Numbered from the stretch's first letter, positions 17,904 to 27,244 are shown. The stretch: DNA of 64,000 nucleotides from Nitrospirillum sp034653275 (GCF_034653275.1 NZ_JAYEES010000003.1:372001-436000); one strand, 5' to 3'. Translations and numbers: made by a program. Notes: generated by a model not told the origin, from the sequence alone.

Positions 17904-19725
17904 GGTGCTTTGGAGCCTGGCGCTGGTCACCGGCCTGATGACGGCGCCGGTGGCCTTCGCGCAAAGCTCCTCCGGTCCCACGCCCCTATGGCCGCAGGGA
18001 CCGGCGACCTCCCCCACCGTCGCGCCACCGGCCGGGACGACACCATCCGGAACCCCACCGGCCGGACCCGACACGGCCGCGCCCGGTCCCACGCCCTTGG
18101 GCGCCTACACGCCACCGCCGCCGCGCGCTTCCTCCTTCGAGGTCAAGACCCTGGCGGCGGTCACGCCGGACGGTGGCGGCCTGCTGGACGCGGGCCAGGG
18201 CGGCCTGGGCCAGGGGCTCTGGGGTGACAGCCCGCGCGGCCTGCTCGACAGGGCGTTGGCGTCGCTGCCCCAGTCCAGCCCCTCTCCGGCCGTGCGCGCC
18301 CTGCTGGGCCGGGTGCTGATGTCCTCCGGCACCGCGCCGCAGGCGGGCAAGGACGCGCGCAATTTCCTGGGCCTGCGGCTGGAACGCCTGGCCCTGCTGG
18401 GCGATGGCAAGCACGCCGACGCCATGGCCACCCTGCCCACGGCGCTGGATGACGCCGGCGGGGCGGAGGCCTGGGCCCGCCTGTCGCTGCTGACCGGCGA
18501 CGGTGCCGCCTGCGACCAGATGGCCGACCTGCAGAAGCGCTTCAGCGACGGCGAGATCCAGATGCTGGGCGTCGTCTGCCAGGTGCGCGGCGGATCCACC
18601 GACAACATCATGTTCTCGCTGGACATCATGCGGGAACAGGGCGTGAAGGACGACGGCTTCTCCCGCCTCGCCGAAGTGGCGGCCGGTGGGCAGAAGGGCG
18701 CCCTCAAGGGCTTCACCGCCGTGTCGGCCGAGGCGGTGGCGCTGGCTCGCGCCATGAACCGGGGCCTGCCGGCGGAGGTGCCGGCGGCGCAGATCCTGGC
18801 GCTGAACCCGGCCGCCGCCGCCGCCGTGGCCGACCTGCCCGACACGGCGGCGGCGCTGAAGCTGGCGGCGGGCGACCGCGCCGCCAGCTACGGCACCCTG
18901 CCGGCGGCGGCGCTGGCCCCCCTCTACAAGGCGGCCAAGGTCAGCCCGAACGACCTGAAGAACGCCGTGGGCGTGGCGGACAAGCGCCAGGGCGCCGACC
19001 AGCGCGCCATCCTGTACCAGGCCCTGACGGGGGAGACGATCCCGTCGCTGAAGGGCGCCATCCTGGCCAAGGCGGTGGACGTCAGCGACCCGGCCCTGCT
19101 GGCCGGCGCCTGGGGCGACCTGCTGGCCCAGGAACTGGAAGGGCTGGCCCCCGGGCCGGCGCTGAAGGATCTGGCCCCGGCCGCCACCCGCCTGTTGCTG
19201 CTGCAGAACCGGCGTGACCTGGCCCAGCCGTGGTTCGAGCTGGCCCGCCAGTCGGCGCAAGACGCCAAGGAAGGCAAGCCGCTTCAGGCCTACCTGCGCC
19301 TGGTGCCGCTGGCCGTGCTGGGCGGCCTGCTGCCCAGCGACGGCGCCAACTGGGCCCAGTGGCTGGACGCGGTGAAGGCGGACGCCGACGCCCCGTCCCG
19401 CCTGCGGGCCGCCTCCATCCTGGCCTTGCTGACCGCGGCGGGGGAGAAGGTGGATCCGCTGCTGCTGGCCCGCACGGCGCCGGTGGTCGAGGCGCCGGGG
19501 GTGATTCCCGACGCCGCGTCCTGGCTGCGCCTGGACCAGTCCGTGTCCGTGCCCCGGCGGGGCGAGGTCGCGGTGCTGGCCCTGGCGGAACTGGCGGACA
19601 CCGGTCCCGCCGCCACCACGCCCACGGTGGCGGCCCATGCCCTGTCGGCCCTGACCGCCGTCGGCCTGAAGGACGACGCCCGGCGCCTGGCGCTGGAGGC
19701 GGTGGCCGTCCTGGCCGGGCCGTGA
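17884..19725 (+). CDS. Exported helical-repeat protein of unknown function
   Basis: 613 aa. A signal peptide (KVLWSLALVTGLMTAPVAFAQ) directs it to the periplasm. A Pro/Gly/Thr-rich segment follows (about 28-75). The remaining 530 residues are Ala/Leu-rich helices (for example LARAMNRGLPAEVPAAQILALNPAAAAAVADL) suggestive of a TPR-like or alpha-solenoid scaffold, without enzyme motifs that I can see. It sits between the small membrane peptide and xerD, the latter starting 5 nt after its stop. Similar large secreted proteins precede xerD in related bacteria, to my recollection, always as hypotheticals. Confidence 0.8.
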   Translation: MTASRSKVLWSLALVTGLMTAPVAFAQSSSGPTPLWPQGPATSPTVAPPAGTTPSGTPPAGPDTAAPGPTPLGAYTPPPPRASSFEVKTLAAVTPDGGGLLDAGQGGLGQGLWGDSPRGLLDRALASLPQSSPSPAVRALLGRVLMSSGTAPQAGKDARNFLGLRLERLALLGDGKHADAMATLPTALDDAGGAEAWARLSLLTGDGAACDQMADLQKRFSDGEIQMLGVVCQVRGGSTDNIMFSLDIMREQGVKDDGFSRLAEVAAGGQKGALKGFTAVSAEAVALARAMNRGLPAEVPAAQILALNPAAAAAVADLPDTAAALKLAAGDRAASYGTLPAAALAPLYKAAKVSPNDLKNAVGVADKRQGADQRAILYQALTGETIPSLKGAILAKAVDVSDPALLAGAWGDLLAQELEGLAPGPALKDLAPAATRLLLLQNRRDLAQPWFELARQSAQDAKEGKPLQAYLRLVPLAVLGGLLPSDGANWAQWLDAVKADADAPSRLRAASILALLTAAGEKVDPLLLARTAPVVEAPGVIPDAASWLRLDQSVSVPRRGEVAVLALAELADTGPAATTPTVAAHALSALTAVGLKDDARRLALEAVAVLAGP

Positions 19726-19730
19726 CGGCC

Positions 19731-20773
19731 ATGGCGCCGCGCGCCACGAAGGGTGAGACCGTCGGGGGGGCGCCGAAGAAGCGCTTCCCCGGGCGGCCGC
19801 GCGGCGCCACCCTGGCATTGCCCCCGGGGGTGGACGCCTTCCTGGACATGCTGGTGGCGGAACGGGGGGCGGCGGCCAACACCCGCGATGCCTACCGCCG
19901 CGACCTGGTGGACGCCGCCCGCTTCATCGCCGGTCAAAAAGGCGGCAAGGGCCCCGCCCTGGACCAGGCGGGCACCGACGACCTGCGCGCCTACCTGGAC
20001 CATCTGGGCCGCGACGGCACCCAGGCGGCGGTACGCACGGTGGCCCGCCGCCTGTCGGCCCTGCGCCAGTACTACAAGTTCCTGGTGTCGGAAGGCCGGC
20101 GCGACATCGACCCGGCCGCCGTGCTGGACGGCCCGCGCCTGGGCCGCCCCCTGCCCAAGATTTTGTCCGAGGACGACGTCGGCCGCATGCTGGATACGGC
20201 GGCGGCCCAGGGCGGGGCCGAGGGGTTGCGCCTGGCGGCCCTGCTGGAACTGCTCTACGCCACGGGCCTGCGCGTTTCCGAACTGGTGGGCCTGCCACTG
20301 TCGGCCTTCAGCCGCGACGGCCGGGTGCTGGTGGTCAAGGGCAAGGGCGGGAAGGAACGCATGGTGCCCCTGTCCCCCCGGCCCGGGACGCGCTGGCCGC
20401 CTACCTTCCGCATCGCGCCGCCTTCTTCTCCCCCGGGCGGGAGGCTAGGCAGGCCAGCCTGCTGTTCCCCTCGCGCAGTTCCGGCGGCACGCTGACCCGC
20501 CAGCGCTTCGGCCAGCTGCTGAAGGACCTGGCCCTGGCCGCCGGCCTGGACCCGGCCAAGGTCAGCCCCCACGTGCTGCGCCACGCCTTCGCCACCCACC
20601 TGCTGGACCATGGCGCCGACTTGCGCTCCGTCCAGAAGATGCTGGGCCACGCCGACATCGGCACCACCCAAATCTACACCCACGTGGTGGGCGAACGGCT
20701 GCGCCGCACGGTGGAGGATCACCACCCTCTGGCCAAGGGAAACCCTGGGGGTCGCGGCCCACGCAAGGGGTAG
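19731..20773 (+). pseudogene. xerD: Site-specific tyrosine recombinase XerD, apparent frameshift
   Basis: XerD works with XerC at dif to resolve chromosome dimers. The SAM-like core-binding domain (about 20-120: FLDMLVAERGAAANTRDAYRRDL) and the first catalytic Arg (LLYATGLRVSEL) and Lys (VKGKGGKERMVPL) are in one frame. After a six-C run at 20374-20379 the protein continues in another frame, with HVLRHAFATHLL (His-x-x-Arg), GHADIGTTQIYTHV (His and the nucleophile Tyr) and the C-terminus. One extra C rebuilds a full recombinase. XerD is normally required, and the same defect type recurs in the window, so an assembly error is likely. Alternative identity XerC cannot be excluded. Confidence 0.85.
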
Positions 20774-20872
20774 GCGCAAGATGCGGGTCTCGATAGCGCT
20801 GGCCCCTGGCCCGCGCTCATGGTAATCAGCCGCCTTCGACCTTTGTGCGGCCCGCCCTTCGGTGCAGCACCT

Positions 20873-20890
20873 CTTACAAGCAGTTGTAAG
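20873..20890. promoter_or_regulatory. Inverted repeat in the accA leader
   Basis: CTTACAA (20873-20879) and TTGTAAG (20884-20890) form a perfect 7-bp inverted repeat with a 4-nt spacer, ending eight bases before the accA ATG. In RNA it would be a hairpin occupying the ribosome-binding region; in DNA it could be an operator. No other Shine-Dalgarno-like sequence is evident. Confidence 0.5.
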
Positions 20891-20898
20891 CCGAACCC

Positions 20899-21852
20899 AT
20901 GCATTTCCTTGAATTTGAAAAGCCGATCGCCGAACTCGAAGGCAAGATCGATGAACTCCGCCACCTGTCCGATGGCGGCGGTCTCAACATCGCCGACGAA
21001 GTCCGCAAGCTTGAGGACAAGGTCGACAAGCTGCTGCGCTCGACCTACGCCAAGCTGACGCCGGCCCAGAAGGTCCAGGTGGCGCGCCATCCCAACCGGC
21101 CGCACTGCCTGGACTACATCAACGCCCTGATCACCGATTTCACGCCGCTGGCGGGTGACCGGGTGTTCGGCGAGGATCGCGCCATCGTCGGCGGCCTGGG
21201 CCGCTTCCGTGGCCGGTCGGTGGTGGTCATCGGCCAGGAAAAGGGCCACGACACCGACAGCCGCATCCGCCACAACTTCGGCTCGGCCAAGCCGGAAGGC
21301 TACCGCAAGTCCCAGCGCCTGCTGGAACTGGCCAGCCGCTTCAACCTGCCGGTCATCACCCTGGTAGACACGGCCGGCGCCTATCCCGGCGTGGGCGCGG
21401 AAGAGCGCGGCCAGGCGGAAGCCATCGCCAAGTCCATCGAGACCTGCCTGCGCGCCCGCGTTCCCATCGTTTCCGCCGTCATCGGTGAAGGCGGCTCGGG
21501 CGGCGCCATCGCCATCGCCACGGCCGACCGCGTGCTGATGCTGGAGCACTCGATCTATTCCGTCATCTCGCCCGAAGGCTGCTCGGGCATCCTGTGGCGC
21601 AGCAACACCAACGCCGCCGACGCGGCCGCGGCCCTGCGCCTGACCGCCCAGGACCTGAAGGAGTTGGGCGTCATCGACCGCATCGTCATGGAACCCATCG
21701 GCGGCGCGCACCGCCGACGCGAGGAGACCATCCTGGCGCTGGGCAACGCCATCGACGACAGCCTGGACTCCATGCGCGGCCAGGACGGCGGCACCCTGAT
21801 CGCCCGCCGCCGCGAGAAGTACCTGAGCATGGGCCAGAAGGGCCTGGGCTGA
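20899..21852 (+). CDS. accA: Acetyl-CoA carboxylase carboxyltransferase subunit alpha
   Basis: Alpha half of the carboxyltransferase that moves CO2 from biotin-BCCP to acetyl-CoA in the first step of fatty-acid synthesis. 317 aa, normal. Begins MHFLEFEKPIAELEGKIDEL. Signatures are VVVIGQEKGHDTDSRI (about 110), the oxyanion-hole glycines in IGEGGSGGAIAIATADRVLMLEHSIYSVISPEGC (about 195-230) and LGVIDRIVMEPIGGAHR. Transcribed alone, with a strong terminator after it. A perfect inverted repeat overlaps its presumed ribosome site. Confidence 0.97.
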   Translation: MHFLEFEKPIAELEGKIDELRHLSDGGGLNIADEVRKLEDKVDKLLRSTYAKLTPAQKVQVARHPNRPHCLDYINALITDFTPLAGDRVFGEDRAIVGGLGRFRGRSVVVIGQEKGHDTDSRIRHNFGSAKPEGYRKSQRLLELASRFNLPVITLVDTAGAYPGVGAEERGQAEAIAKSIETCLRARVPIVSAVIGEGGSGGAIAIATADRVLMLEHSIYSVISPEGCSGILWRSNTNAADAAAALRLTAQDLKELGVIDRIVMEPIGGAHRRREETILALGNAIDDSLDSMRGQDGGTLIARRREKYLSMGQKGLG

Positions 21853-21896
21853 GACTCCCGGAAGGGCCTGGGCCGAACTTCACGCCCACACGCGAA

Positions 21897-21938
21897 TAAG
21901 AAAGGGGCGCTTCCCGCTGGGGAGCGCCCCTTTCTTAT
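21897..21938. terminator. Bidirectional rho-independent terminator after accA
   Basis: ATAAGAAAGGGGCGCT (21897-21911) pairs with AGCGCCCCTTTCTTAT (21923-21938); the stem itself contains the A-tract and T-tract, so it works in both directions. Confidence 0.9.
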
Positions 21939-21953
21939 GCTCGAATACCTCAT

Positions 21954-22080
21954 CAGCCGCATGAGTCCAATCTCATGCGGCTGTAGGCTGCGACCGCAGC
22001 CGCCGGACCTTTTCGGGGAGCCGAAGGCGGACCGGAAAGGGGGGCTCCAAGCCGGCGAATGCCGGCGTCGGCGTATAGAA
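21954..22080 (+). repeat. Dispersed structured element, copy 2 of 4
   Basis: P1: CAGCCGCATGAG / CTCATGCGGCTG, a perfect 12-bp hairpin at 21954-21983. P2: GGCTGC-GACC-GCAGCC at 21986-22001. P3: CCTTTTC (22008-22014) with GGAAAGG (22034-22040). P4: GCCGGC-GAAT-GCCGGC at 22051-22066. Compared with the other copies the arms of P2, P3 and P4 differ but remain paired. It lies downstream of accA on the same strand, after the accA terminator. Confidence 0.88.
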
Positions 22081-22094
22081 AAAGGCCGTAAACC

Positions 22095-22400
22095 CTAGCT
22101 GCGCAGCACCAGGCGAGAGCAACCACCGCCGGCCGGCTGCACGTCGCTGGCCAGCCCTGCCAGGGTCAGCATGGCCTGCACATCCAGGATGGTGTCCGTG
22201 GACCGGGTCAGGGTCAGGCTGACGTTGCGGCAGCCCATCTTCCGGAAGCGCGTGACCGCGTCCAGGATTTGGTGGGCGGGGGCGGCGGAGGAACGGGACT
22301 GGGGCGGCGGGGTATCAAGGGTGCTGGGGGTGGCTGCCATGACGGCGGCGGCCATGCCGGGTTCCGGATTAAGGGCTCCGGTCGCCTCATGCGGAAGCAT
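22095..22400 (-). CDS. Small protein of unknown function
   Basis: 101 aa. The N-terminal 40 residues are Ala/Pro/Ser-rich and probably unstructured. The C-terminal 60 (ILDAVTRFRKMGCRNVSLTLTRSTDTILDVQAMLTLAGLASDVQ) look like a compact alpha/beta domain, with a CSRLVLRS end. It follows asd on the same strand after 216 nt. Codon pattern and compact domain favour a real gene, but I do not recognise it. Confidence 0.55.
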   Translation of the reverse strand: MLPHEATGALNPEPGMAAAVMAATPSTLDTPPPQSRSSAAPAHQILDAVTRFRKMGCRNVSLTLTRSTDTILDVQAMLTLAGLASDVQPAGGGCSRLVLRS

Positions 22401-22616
22401 GCGAGGTCCCTGGTTGGGGTTCGCCCGGGAACGACCCCGGACAACCAGGATATTGCGACCAATTGAGGCTTTTCCGCGACCGTAAAATTCGGGCTGCGGC
22501 CGATTTTCCCATCAGGATGGGACCGGCATGCCGCCGCCCGCCTGAACTTACTCCGAAAGGATGAGGCCGCCGGCGTTCCCACCGACGGCCCCGTCACAGG
22601 CTGATGCGGATCGGCC

Positions 22617-23621
22617 TTACAGCAGCTCGGCGATCTGCACGGCGTTCAGCGCGGCGCCCTTCAGCAGCTGATCGCCGGCGACGAACAGCTGGATGGAACG
22701 GCCGCTGGGGTCGCTGATGTCCTGGCGGATGCGGCCCACCAGTATGTCGCCCTGGCCCGACGCGTCCACCGGCATGGGGAAGTAGTTCTTCTCCACATCG
22801 TCGACGATGCGCACGCCCGGCGCCGTGGCCAGGATGTCCTTGACCTCGGCCGGGGTGATGGGCCGCTCGAACTCCACGGTCAACGCCTCGGAATGGGCGC
22901 GCAGCACGGGCACCCGCACGCAGGTGGCGGAGATGCGGATGTCGGCGTCGCCGAAGATCTTCCACGTCTCCTTCACCATCTTCATCTCTTCCTCATTGTA
23001 GCCGTTGGCCGGGTCGACCTTGGCGTTGTGGCTGAAGAGGTTGAAGGCGTAGGGGTGCGGCAGCACGGTGGGGGTGAAGGGCCGGCCCTCCAGATATGCG
23101 CGCGTGCCCTCGCGCAGCTCTTCCATGGCGGCGGCGCCGGCGCCCGAGGCCGCCTGGTAGGTGGCGGCGATGAAGCGGGTGATGCGGTTCTTCACATGCA
23201 GGGGCCACAGCGGCACCAGCGCGATGATGGTGGAGCAGTTGGGGTTGGCAATGATGCCCTGGTGCTGCTTCACCGCCTCCGGGTTCACCTCCGGCACCAC
23301 CAGGGGCACGGTCGGGTCCTGGCGGAAGGCGCTGGAATTGTCGACAACCACGGCCCCGGCCTTGACGGCGATGGGGCCGTAGACCTTGGAGATGGAACCG
23401 CCGGCGGAGAACAGAGCAATGTTCACGCCCTCGAAGCTGTTCTCATCCAGGGCCTGGATGGTGATCTCTTTGCCTTTGAAGGTCATAGTCTTGCCGGCCG
23501 ACCGGGCCGACGCCAGCAGGCGCAGCTCGGACAGGGGGAAATCACGCTGCTCCAGGCACTCAAGCAGCTCGACGCCAACGGCACCGGTGGCGCCGACGAT
23601 GGCAACGACGGGCAAGGCCAT
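22617..23621 (-). CDS. asd: Aspartate-semialdehyde dehydrogenase
   Basis: Reduces aspartyl phosphate to aspartate semialdehyde, the branch point to lysine/diaminopimelate, threonine and methionine. 334 aa. NADP-binding GATGAVGVELLECLEQRDFP (about 10), the catalytic cysteine in NPNCSTIIALVPLWPLH (about 127), the YQAASGAGAAAMEEL segment (about 155) and the His-bearing VPVLRAHSE (about 240) are all in place. Monocistronic in appearance. A dispersed structured element lies upstream of it, behind ubiB. Confidence 0.97.
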   Translation of the reverse strand: MALPVVAIVGATGAVGVELLECLEQRDFPLSELRLLASARSAGKTMTFKGKEITIQALDENSFEGVNIALFSAGGSISKVYGPIAVKAGAVVVDNSSAFRQDPTVPLVVPEVNPEAVKQHQGIIANPNCSTIIALVPLWPLHVKNRITRFIAATYQAASGAGAAAMEELREGTRAYLEGRPFTPTVLPHPYAFNLFSHNAKVDPANGYNEEEMKMVKETWKIFGDADIRISATCVRVPVLRAHSEALTVEFERPITPAEVKDILATAPGVRIVDDVEKNYFPMPVDASGQGDILVGRIRQDISDPSGRSIQLFVAGDQLLKGAALNAVQIAELL

Positions 23622-23773
23622 GACCTAATTCCTCAAAGACGAAGGGGGAAACATATGGAACGCGAGGCGCCATCCTCTTGTTCGTTTCGTACCCGCGTCA
23701 AGCGGACGACTCGCAGGGCTGCCTTGTGGCCAAGGCCGCGCCGCGCAAGTTTTGGTTAGGGCTTATCTGCATT

Positions 23774-23900
23774 GCCCCTCAATCGCCGGGCGCCCGCGTC
23801 CGCGGGCTTGGCTTCCTCGCCTTTCAGTCCGCTGACACTCCCCAAAGGCTCCGGCGGACGCGGTCGCGTCCTACCGGCATGAGGCAGAACCTCATGCCGG
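23774..23900 (-). repeat. Dispersed structured element, copy 3 of 4
   Basis: Read on the minus strand it starts six bases after the ubiB stop. P1: CCGGCATGAG / CTCATGCCGG at 23874-23900. P2: GGACGC-GACC-GCGTCC at 23856-23871, fully paired. P3: GCCTTT with AAAGGC (about 23819-23849). P4: GCCCGC-GGAC-GCGGGC at 23792-23807. Closest to copy 4 in sequence. Confidence 0.88.
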
Positions 23901-23906
23901 TTGGGT

Positions 23907-25445
23907 TCAGCGCAGCGCCAGGACCGTAACAGCCACGGTCAGCGCGATGATGGCGGCCCATTGCCAGCCGCCCCGGCCACGCCCCAAGCGGGTGGCTAGG
24001 TCGTCGATGCTGCGCGGGTCGATGGGCAGGCCGCCTTTGTCCAGGTGCTCCGCCAGCCGGTCGGCGTGGCGCAGCAGCAGGGGCAGTTTGGACGCGGTGG
24101 CGCTGATGTTGCGCACGGCCTCGGCCAGGCGCGCCTCCGGCCCTCGGTTCTCCCGCATCCATTCCTCGATCAGGGGGCGGGCCACTTCCCACATGTTCAG
24201 CTTGGGGTTCAGGGCGCGGCCCACGCCTTCCGCCGTCAGCATGCTTTTCTGCAGCAGCAGCAGCTGGGGCTGGGTCTCCATCTCGAACTGCTCGGTCACG
24301 GCGAACAGCTGGGCCAGCAGCCGGCCGACGGAGATGTCGTGCAGCGGCTTGTTGTGCACCTGTTCACCGATGGCGCGGGCGGCCTGCATGAACAGCTCGC
24401 GCGACTGGTGGGCGGGGACGTAGCCGGCATCGAAATGCACGTCGGCCACCAGGCGATAGTCGCGGTTCAGGAAGCCCAGCAGCATGTCGGCCAGGTACAG
24501 CCGGGTCTGCCGGTCCAGCCGGCCCATGATGCCGAAATCCACCGGCGCCAAGTGGCCGGACATGTTGACGAACATGTTCCCGGGGTGCAGGTCGGCATGG
24601 AAGAAGCCGTCGCGGAACACCTGGTTGAAGAAGGAATTGGCCGCCTGGCGCAGCACGTCGTCGGGGTCGAAGCCGGCGGCGCGGATGGCGTCCACCTGGT
24701 CCACGGGAATGCCATGGATGCGGTCGATGGTCAGCACCCGCTGGCCGGTGCGGTCCCAATCCACCCGGGGGATGTTGAAGGTGACGTCGCCCTTGAAGTT
24801 GTCCGCCAGTTCCGAGGCGGCGCTGGCCTCCAGGCGCAGGTCCATTTCCATGCGCACGGTCTCGGCGAAGGTCTCCACCACCTCCACCGGCTTCAGGCGC
24901 TTCAGCCGGGGCAGAATGCGCACGGCCAGGCCGGCCAGCCAGAACATAAGGTCGATGTCGCGACGGAAGGCCAGCTCCACGCCGGGGCGCAGCACCTTCA
25001 CCGCCACCTCCTTGCCCTCCGCCGTCACGGCGAAGTGCACCTGGGCGATGCTGGCGGCGGCCACCGACTCGGGCTCGAAGCTCTGGAAAATCTCGCCCAG
25101 GGGACGGCCCAGCTGTTCCTCGATGATGGCCACGGCCTGGGGCGTTGGGAAGGGCGGCAGCCGGTCGCGCAGCAGGGCCAGGTCTTCCGCCACGGCGTCG
25201 CCCACCAAGTCCGACCGCGTGGACAGGGCCTGGCCCAGCTTGATGAAGCTGGGGCCCAGCTCCTGGATGGCGGCGGCCAGGCGCTGGCCCTTGCGGCCGG
25301 GCGCGCGGTTGTTGTTCATCAGGCGCAGAACCAGGGCCACGCCCGGCGCCACGTCGCGGAACTCCTCCGGGAACAGGGCGCCATGCCGGCCCAGCGTACG
25401 CCCGATGATGTACAGGCGGCGCAGGTTGCGCAGGATGCGGAGCAT
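23907..25445 (-). CDS. ubiB: Ubiquinone biosynthesis accessory protein UbiB (ABC1/ADCK family)
   Basis: Atypical protein-kinase-like ATPase needed for ubiquinone synthesis, peripheral to the inner membrane. 512 aa from ATG 25445, two bases after the ubiE stop. The family KxGQ motif is in FIKLGQALSTRSDL (about 77), an Ala-rich nucleotide loop is in SVAAASIAQVHFA, the invariant Lys follows in EVAVKVLRPG, and the catalytic-loop segment is FHADLHPGNMFV with DFGIMGRL (about 285-315). A C-terminal hydrophobic helix (WAAIIALTVAVTVLAL) anchors it to the membrane. Coupled to ubiE. Confidence 0.96.
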   Translation of the reverse strand: MLRILRNLRRLYIIGRTLGRHGALFPEEFRDVAPGVALVLRLMNNNRAPGRKGQRLAAAIQELGPSFIKLGQALSTRSDLVGDAVAEDLALLRDRLPPFPTPQAVAIIEEQLGRPLGEIFQSFEPESVAAASIAQVHFAVTAEGKEVAVKVLRPGVELAFRRDIDLMFWLAGLAVRILPRLKRLKPVEVVETFAETVRMEMDLRLEASAASELADNFKGDVTFNIPRVDWDRTGQRVLTIDRIHGIPVDQVDAIRAAGFDPDDVLRQAANSFFNQVFRDGFFHADLHPGNMFVNMSGHLAPVDFGIMGRLDRQTRLYLADMLLGFLNRDYRLVADVHFDAGYVPAHQSRELFMQAARAIGEQVHNKPLHDISVGRLLAQLFAVTEQFEMETQPQLLLLQKSMLTAEGVGRALNPKLNMWEVARPLIEEWMRENRGPEARLAEAVRNISATASKLPLLLRHADRLAEHLDKGGLPIDPRSIDDLATRLGRGRGGWQWAAIIALTVAVTVLALR

Positions 25446-25447
25446 GG

Positions 25448-26287
25448 TCAGACGCGCCAGGCGGAATGGATGGCGGCCACACCACCCGTCAGCGGCCGGG
25501 CCTTGGCCTGGCTGAAGCCAACGGCCTCCAGCCGGCGGCACAGCGCCTCACGCTCGGGGAAGCGGCGGATGCTTTCCACCAGGTACTGATAGCTGTCGCG
25601 GTCGCCCGCCACCACTTGGCCGATGCGGGGCAGCACCTCGAAGGAATAGCGGTCGTACAGCTCCCGCAGGATGGGCAGGTTCACCTGGCTGAATTCTAGG
25701 CAGTAGAAGCGCCCGCCCGGCTTCAGCACGCGCCGCGCCTCGGCCAGGGCCTTGTCGATGTGGGTGACGTTGCGCAGGCCGAAGGCGATGGTATAGGCGT
25801 CGACCGAGCGGTCGGCCAGGGGCAGCGACTCGGCGTTGCCCACGGTCCAGTGAAGGCCGCCCCGGCTCTCCTCGCTCTTGTCCCAGCCGGGCAGGCTGCC
25901 CTTGTCGATGCCCCGGTCGCGGCCCACGCGCACCATGGCCTCCGTCAGGTCGCAGACCATGATCTTCGCGCTGGGCGCCTTGGCCGCCATGCGGAAGGCG
26001 ATGTCGCCGGTGCCGCCGGCGACGTCCAGGATGGTCTCGCCCGCGCGGGGGTTCACCAGGCCGACGAAATCCGCCTTCCACAGCCGGTGGATGCCCACCG
26101 ACATCAGGTCGTTCATGATGTCGTAGCGGCTGGCGACGCTGGAGAACACGCCCTGCACCAGCGGCGCCTTCTCCGCCGGGTTGATGGCGCGGAATCCGAA
26201 GGATCGCGCCTCACGCTCCTGCGCCGTCAGGGCGTCGGCTGCGGTGGTGTCAGCGGTGAAGGGCGGGGGCGTGGGATGGTCGACCAT
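25448..26287 (-). CDS. ubiE: Ubiquinone/menaquinone methyltransferase UbiE
   Basis: SAM-dependent C-methyltransferase of the quinone ring. 279 aa with a longer N-terminus than in Escherichia coli. SAM motif I is ILDVAGGTGDIAFRMA (about 90), followed by VCDLTEAMVRVG and GNAESLPLADRSVDAYTIAFGLRN, the UbiE/COQ5 signature. The C-terminal YQYLVESIRRFPEREALCRRLEAVGF and GGVAAIHSAWRV are also family-typical. It starts the ubiE-ubiB unit. Confidence 0.97.
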   Translation of the reverse strand: MVDHPTPPPFTADTTAADALTAQEREARSFGFRAINPAEKAPLVQGVFSSVASRYDIMNDLMSVGIHRLWKADFVGLVNPRAGETILDVAGGTGDIAFRMAAKAPSAKIMVCDLTEAMVRVGRDRGIDKGSLPGWDKSEESRGGLHWTVGNAESLPLADRSVDAYTIAFGLRNVTHIDKALAEARRVLKPGGRFYCLEFSQVNLPILRELYDRYSFEVLPRIGQVVAGDRDSYQYLVESIRRFPEREALCRRLEAVGFSQAKARPLTGGVAAIHSAWRV

Positions 26288-26404
26288 GGCCGCACCATAG
26301 CGTCGGGAAGGGCGCTTGGGTAGCGGGCTTGGTGGGCAGCCCTGCCCTGAAAAGGGAACAGGATAAACGGCCTATCCGTTCGGTCCCCATCGCGTCGGCG
26401 GTCG

Positions 26405-27244
26405 TTATGCCGCATCGCTGCGCCGGGCGAAATAGCGGGCGGGCGGCTCGCCGAAGGCCCGGCGGAACATGGCGATGAAGTTGCTGGGCGTGGCATAGCC
26501 CAGCGCGTCCGCCACCTCCGCCACCGGCTCCCCCCTCGCCAGGCGTTCCAGGGCCTGGGTCAGGCGGGCCTGCTGGCGCCACTGGGTCACGCTCAGGCCG
26601 GTTTCCGCCGTGAACAGGCGGCGGGCGGTGCGTTCCGACAGGCCGGCCTCGCGCGCCAGCACGTCCAGCGTGCGGTCGTCGTCCGGCGCCTCCAGCAGGC
26701 GCAGGGCTAGGCGCAACAGGCGGGGGTCGGTGGGCATGGGCAGGTGCAGCGGTTCGCGTGGGGCCAGGCGGACCTCATCCAGCAGCACGGCCAGCAGCCG
26801 CTCCTGCTCCGGCGCCAACGCCGCCTCCAGCGGCCATTCCGCGACCCGCCGCACCAGGGACCGCAGCAAATCGCTGATGCCCATGACGCTGGGACGGTCG
26901 GGCAGGCCGGCGCTGGCCTCCGGCGTCAGCATCATGCCCCAGCCATCCAGCACGCCGCTGATGGTCACCTTGTGCATCATGCCGGGTGGCATCCACCCTG
27001 CCCGCTGCGGCGGCAGCATCCAGGACCCATGGGCGGTGCGGATATGGACCAGGCCGTTGGCGATGCAGAACAGCTGGCCGCGCCGATGGGCGTGCCAGTC
27101 GATCTCCCGCGTGCCCATGCGGGTCCGGTCCTCCGCCGAATGGCTGCCCCAGAAGGTCAGAACGGGCGGGCCATCCGCCCGCTCGCACATCTCCAGGAAG
27201 GCTTCCTTGGTCAGGCGGGTGGTGTCATTGGCGGCGGGGCGCAT
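26405..27244 (-). CDS. AraC-family transcriptional regulator
   Basis: 279 aa from ATG 27244, where GAGGA is correctly spaced upstream; the longer frame to 27322 lacks a ribosome site. The N-terminal half is a cupin sensor (EIDWHAHRRGQLFCIANGLVHI, PPGMMHKVTISG). The C-terminus has the two AraC helix-turn-helices: LDVLAREAGLSERTARRLFTAETG and VAEVADALGYATPSNFIAMFRRAFG. It is divergent from the FAD monooxygenase, with a 140-bp shared promoter region, so it probably controls that gene in response to a small ligand. Confidence 0.92.
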   Translation of the reverse strand: MRPAANDTTRLTKEAFLEMCERADGPPVLTFWGSHSAEDRTRMGTREIDWHAHRRGQLFCIANGLVHIRTAHGSWMLPPQRAGWMPPGMMHKVTISGVLDGWGMMLTPEASAGLPDRPSVMGISDLLRSLVRRVAEWPLEAALAPEQERLLAVLLDEVRLAPREPLHLPMPTDPRLLRLALRLLEAPDDDRTLDVLAREAGLSERTARRLFTAETGLSVTQWRQQARLTQALERLARGEPVAEVADALGYATPSNFIAMFRRAFGEPPARYFARRSDAA

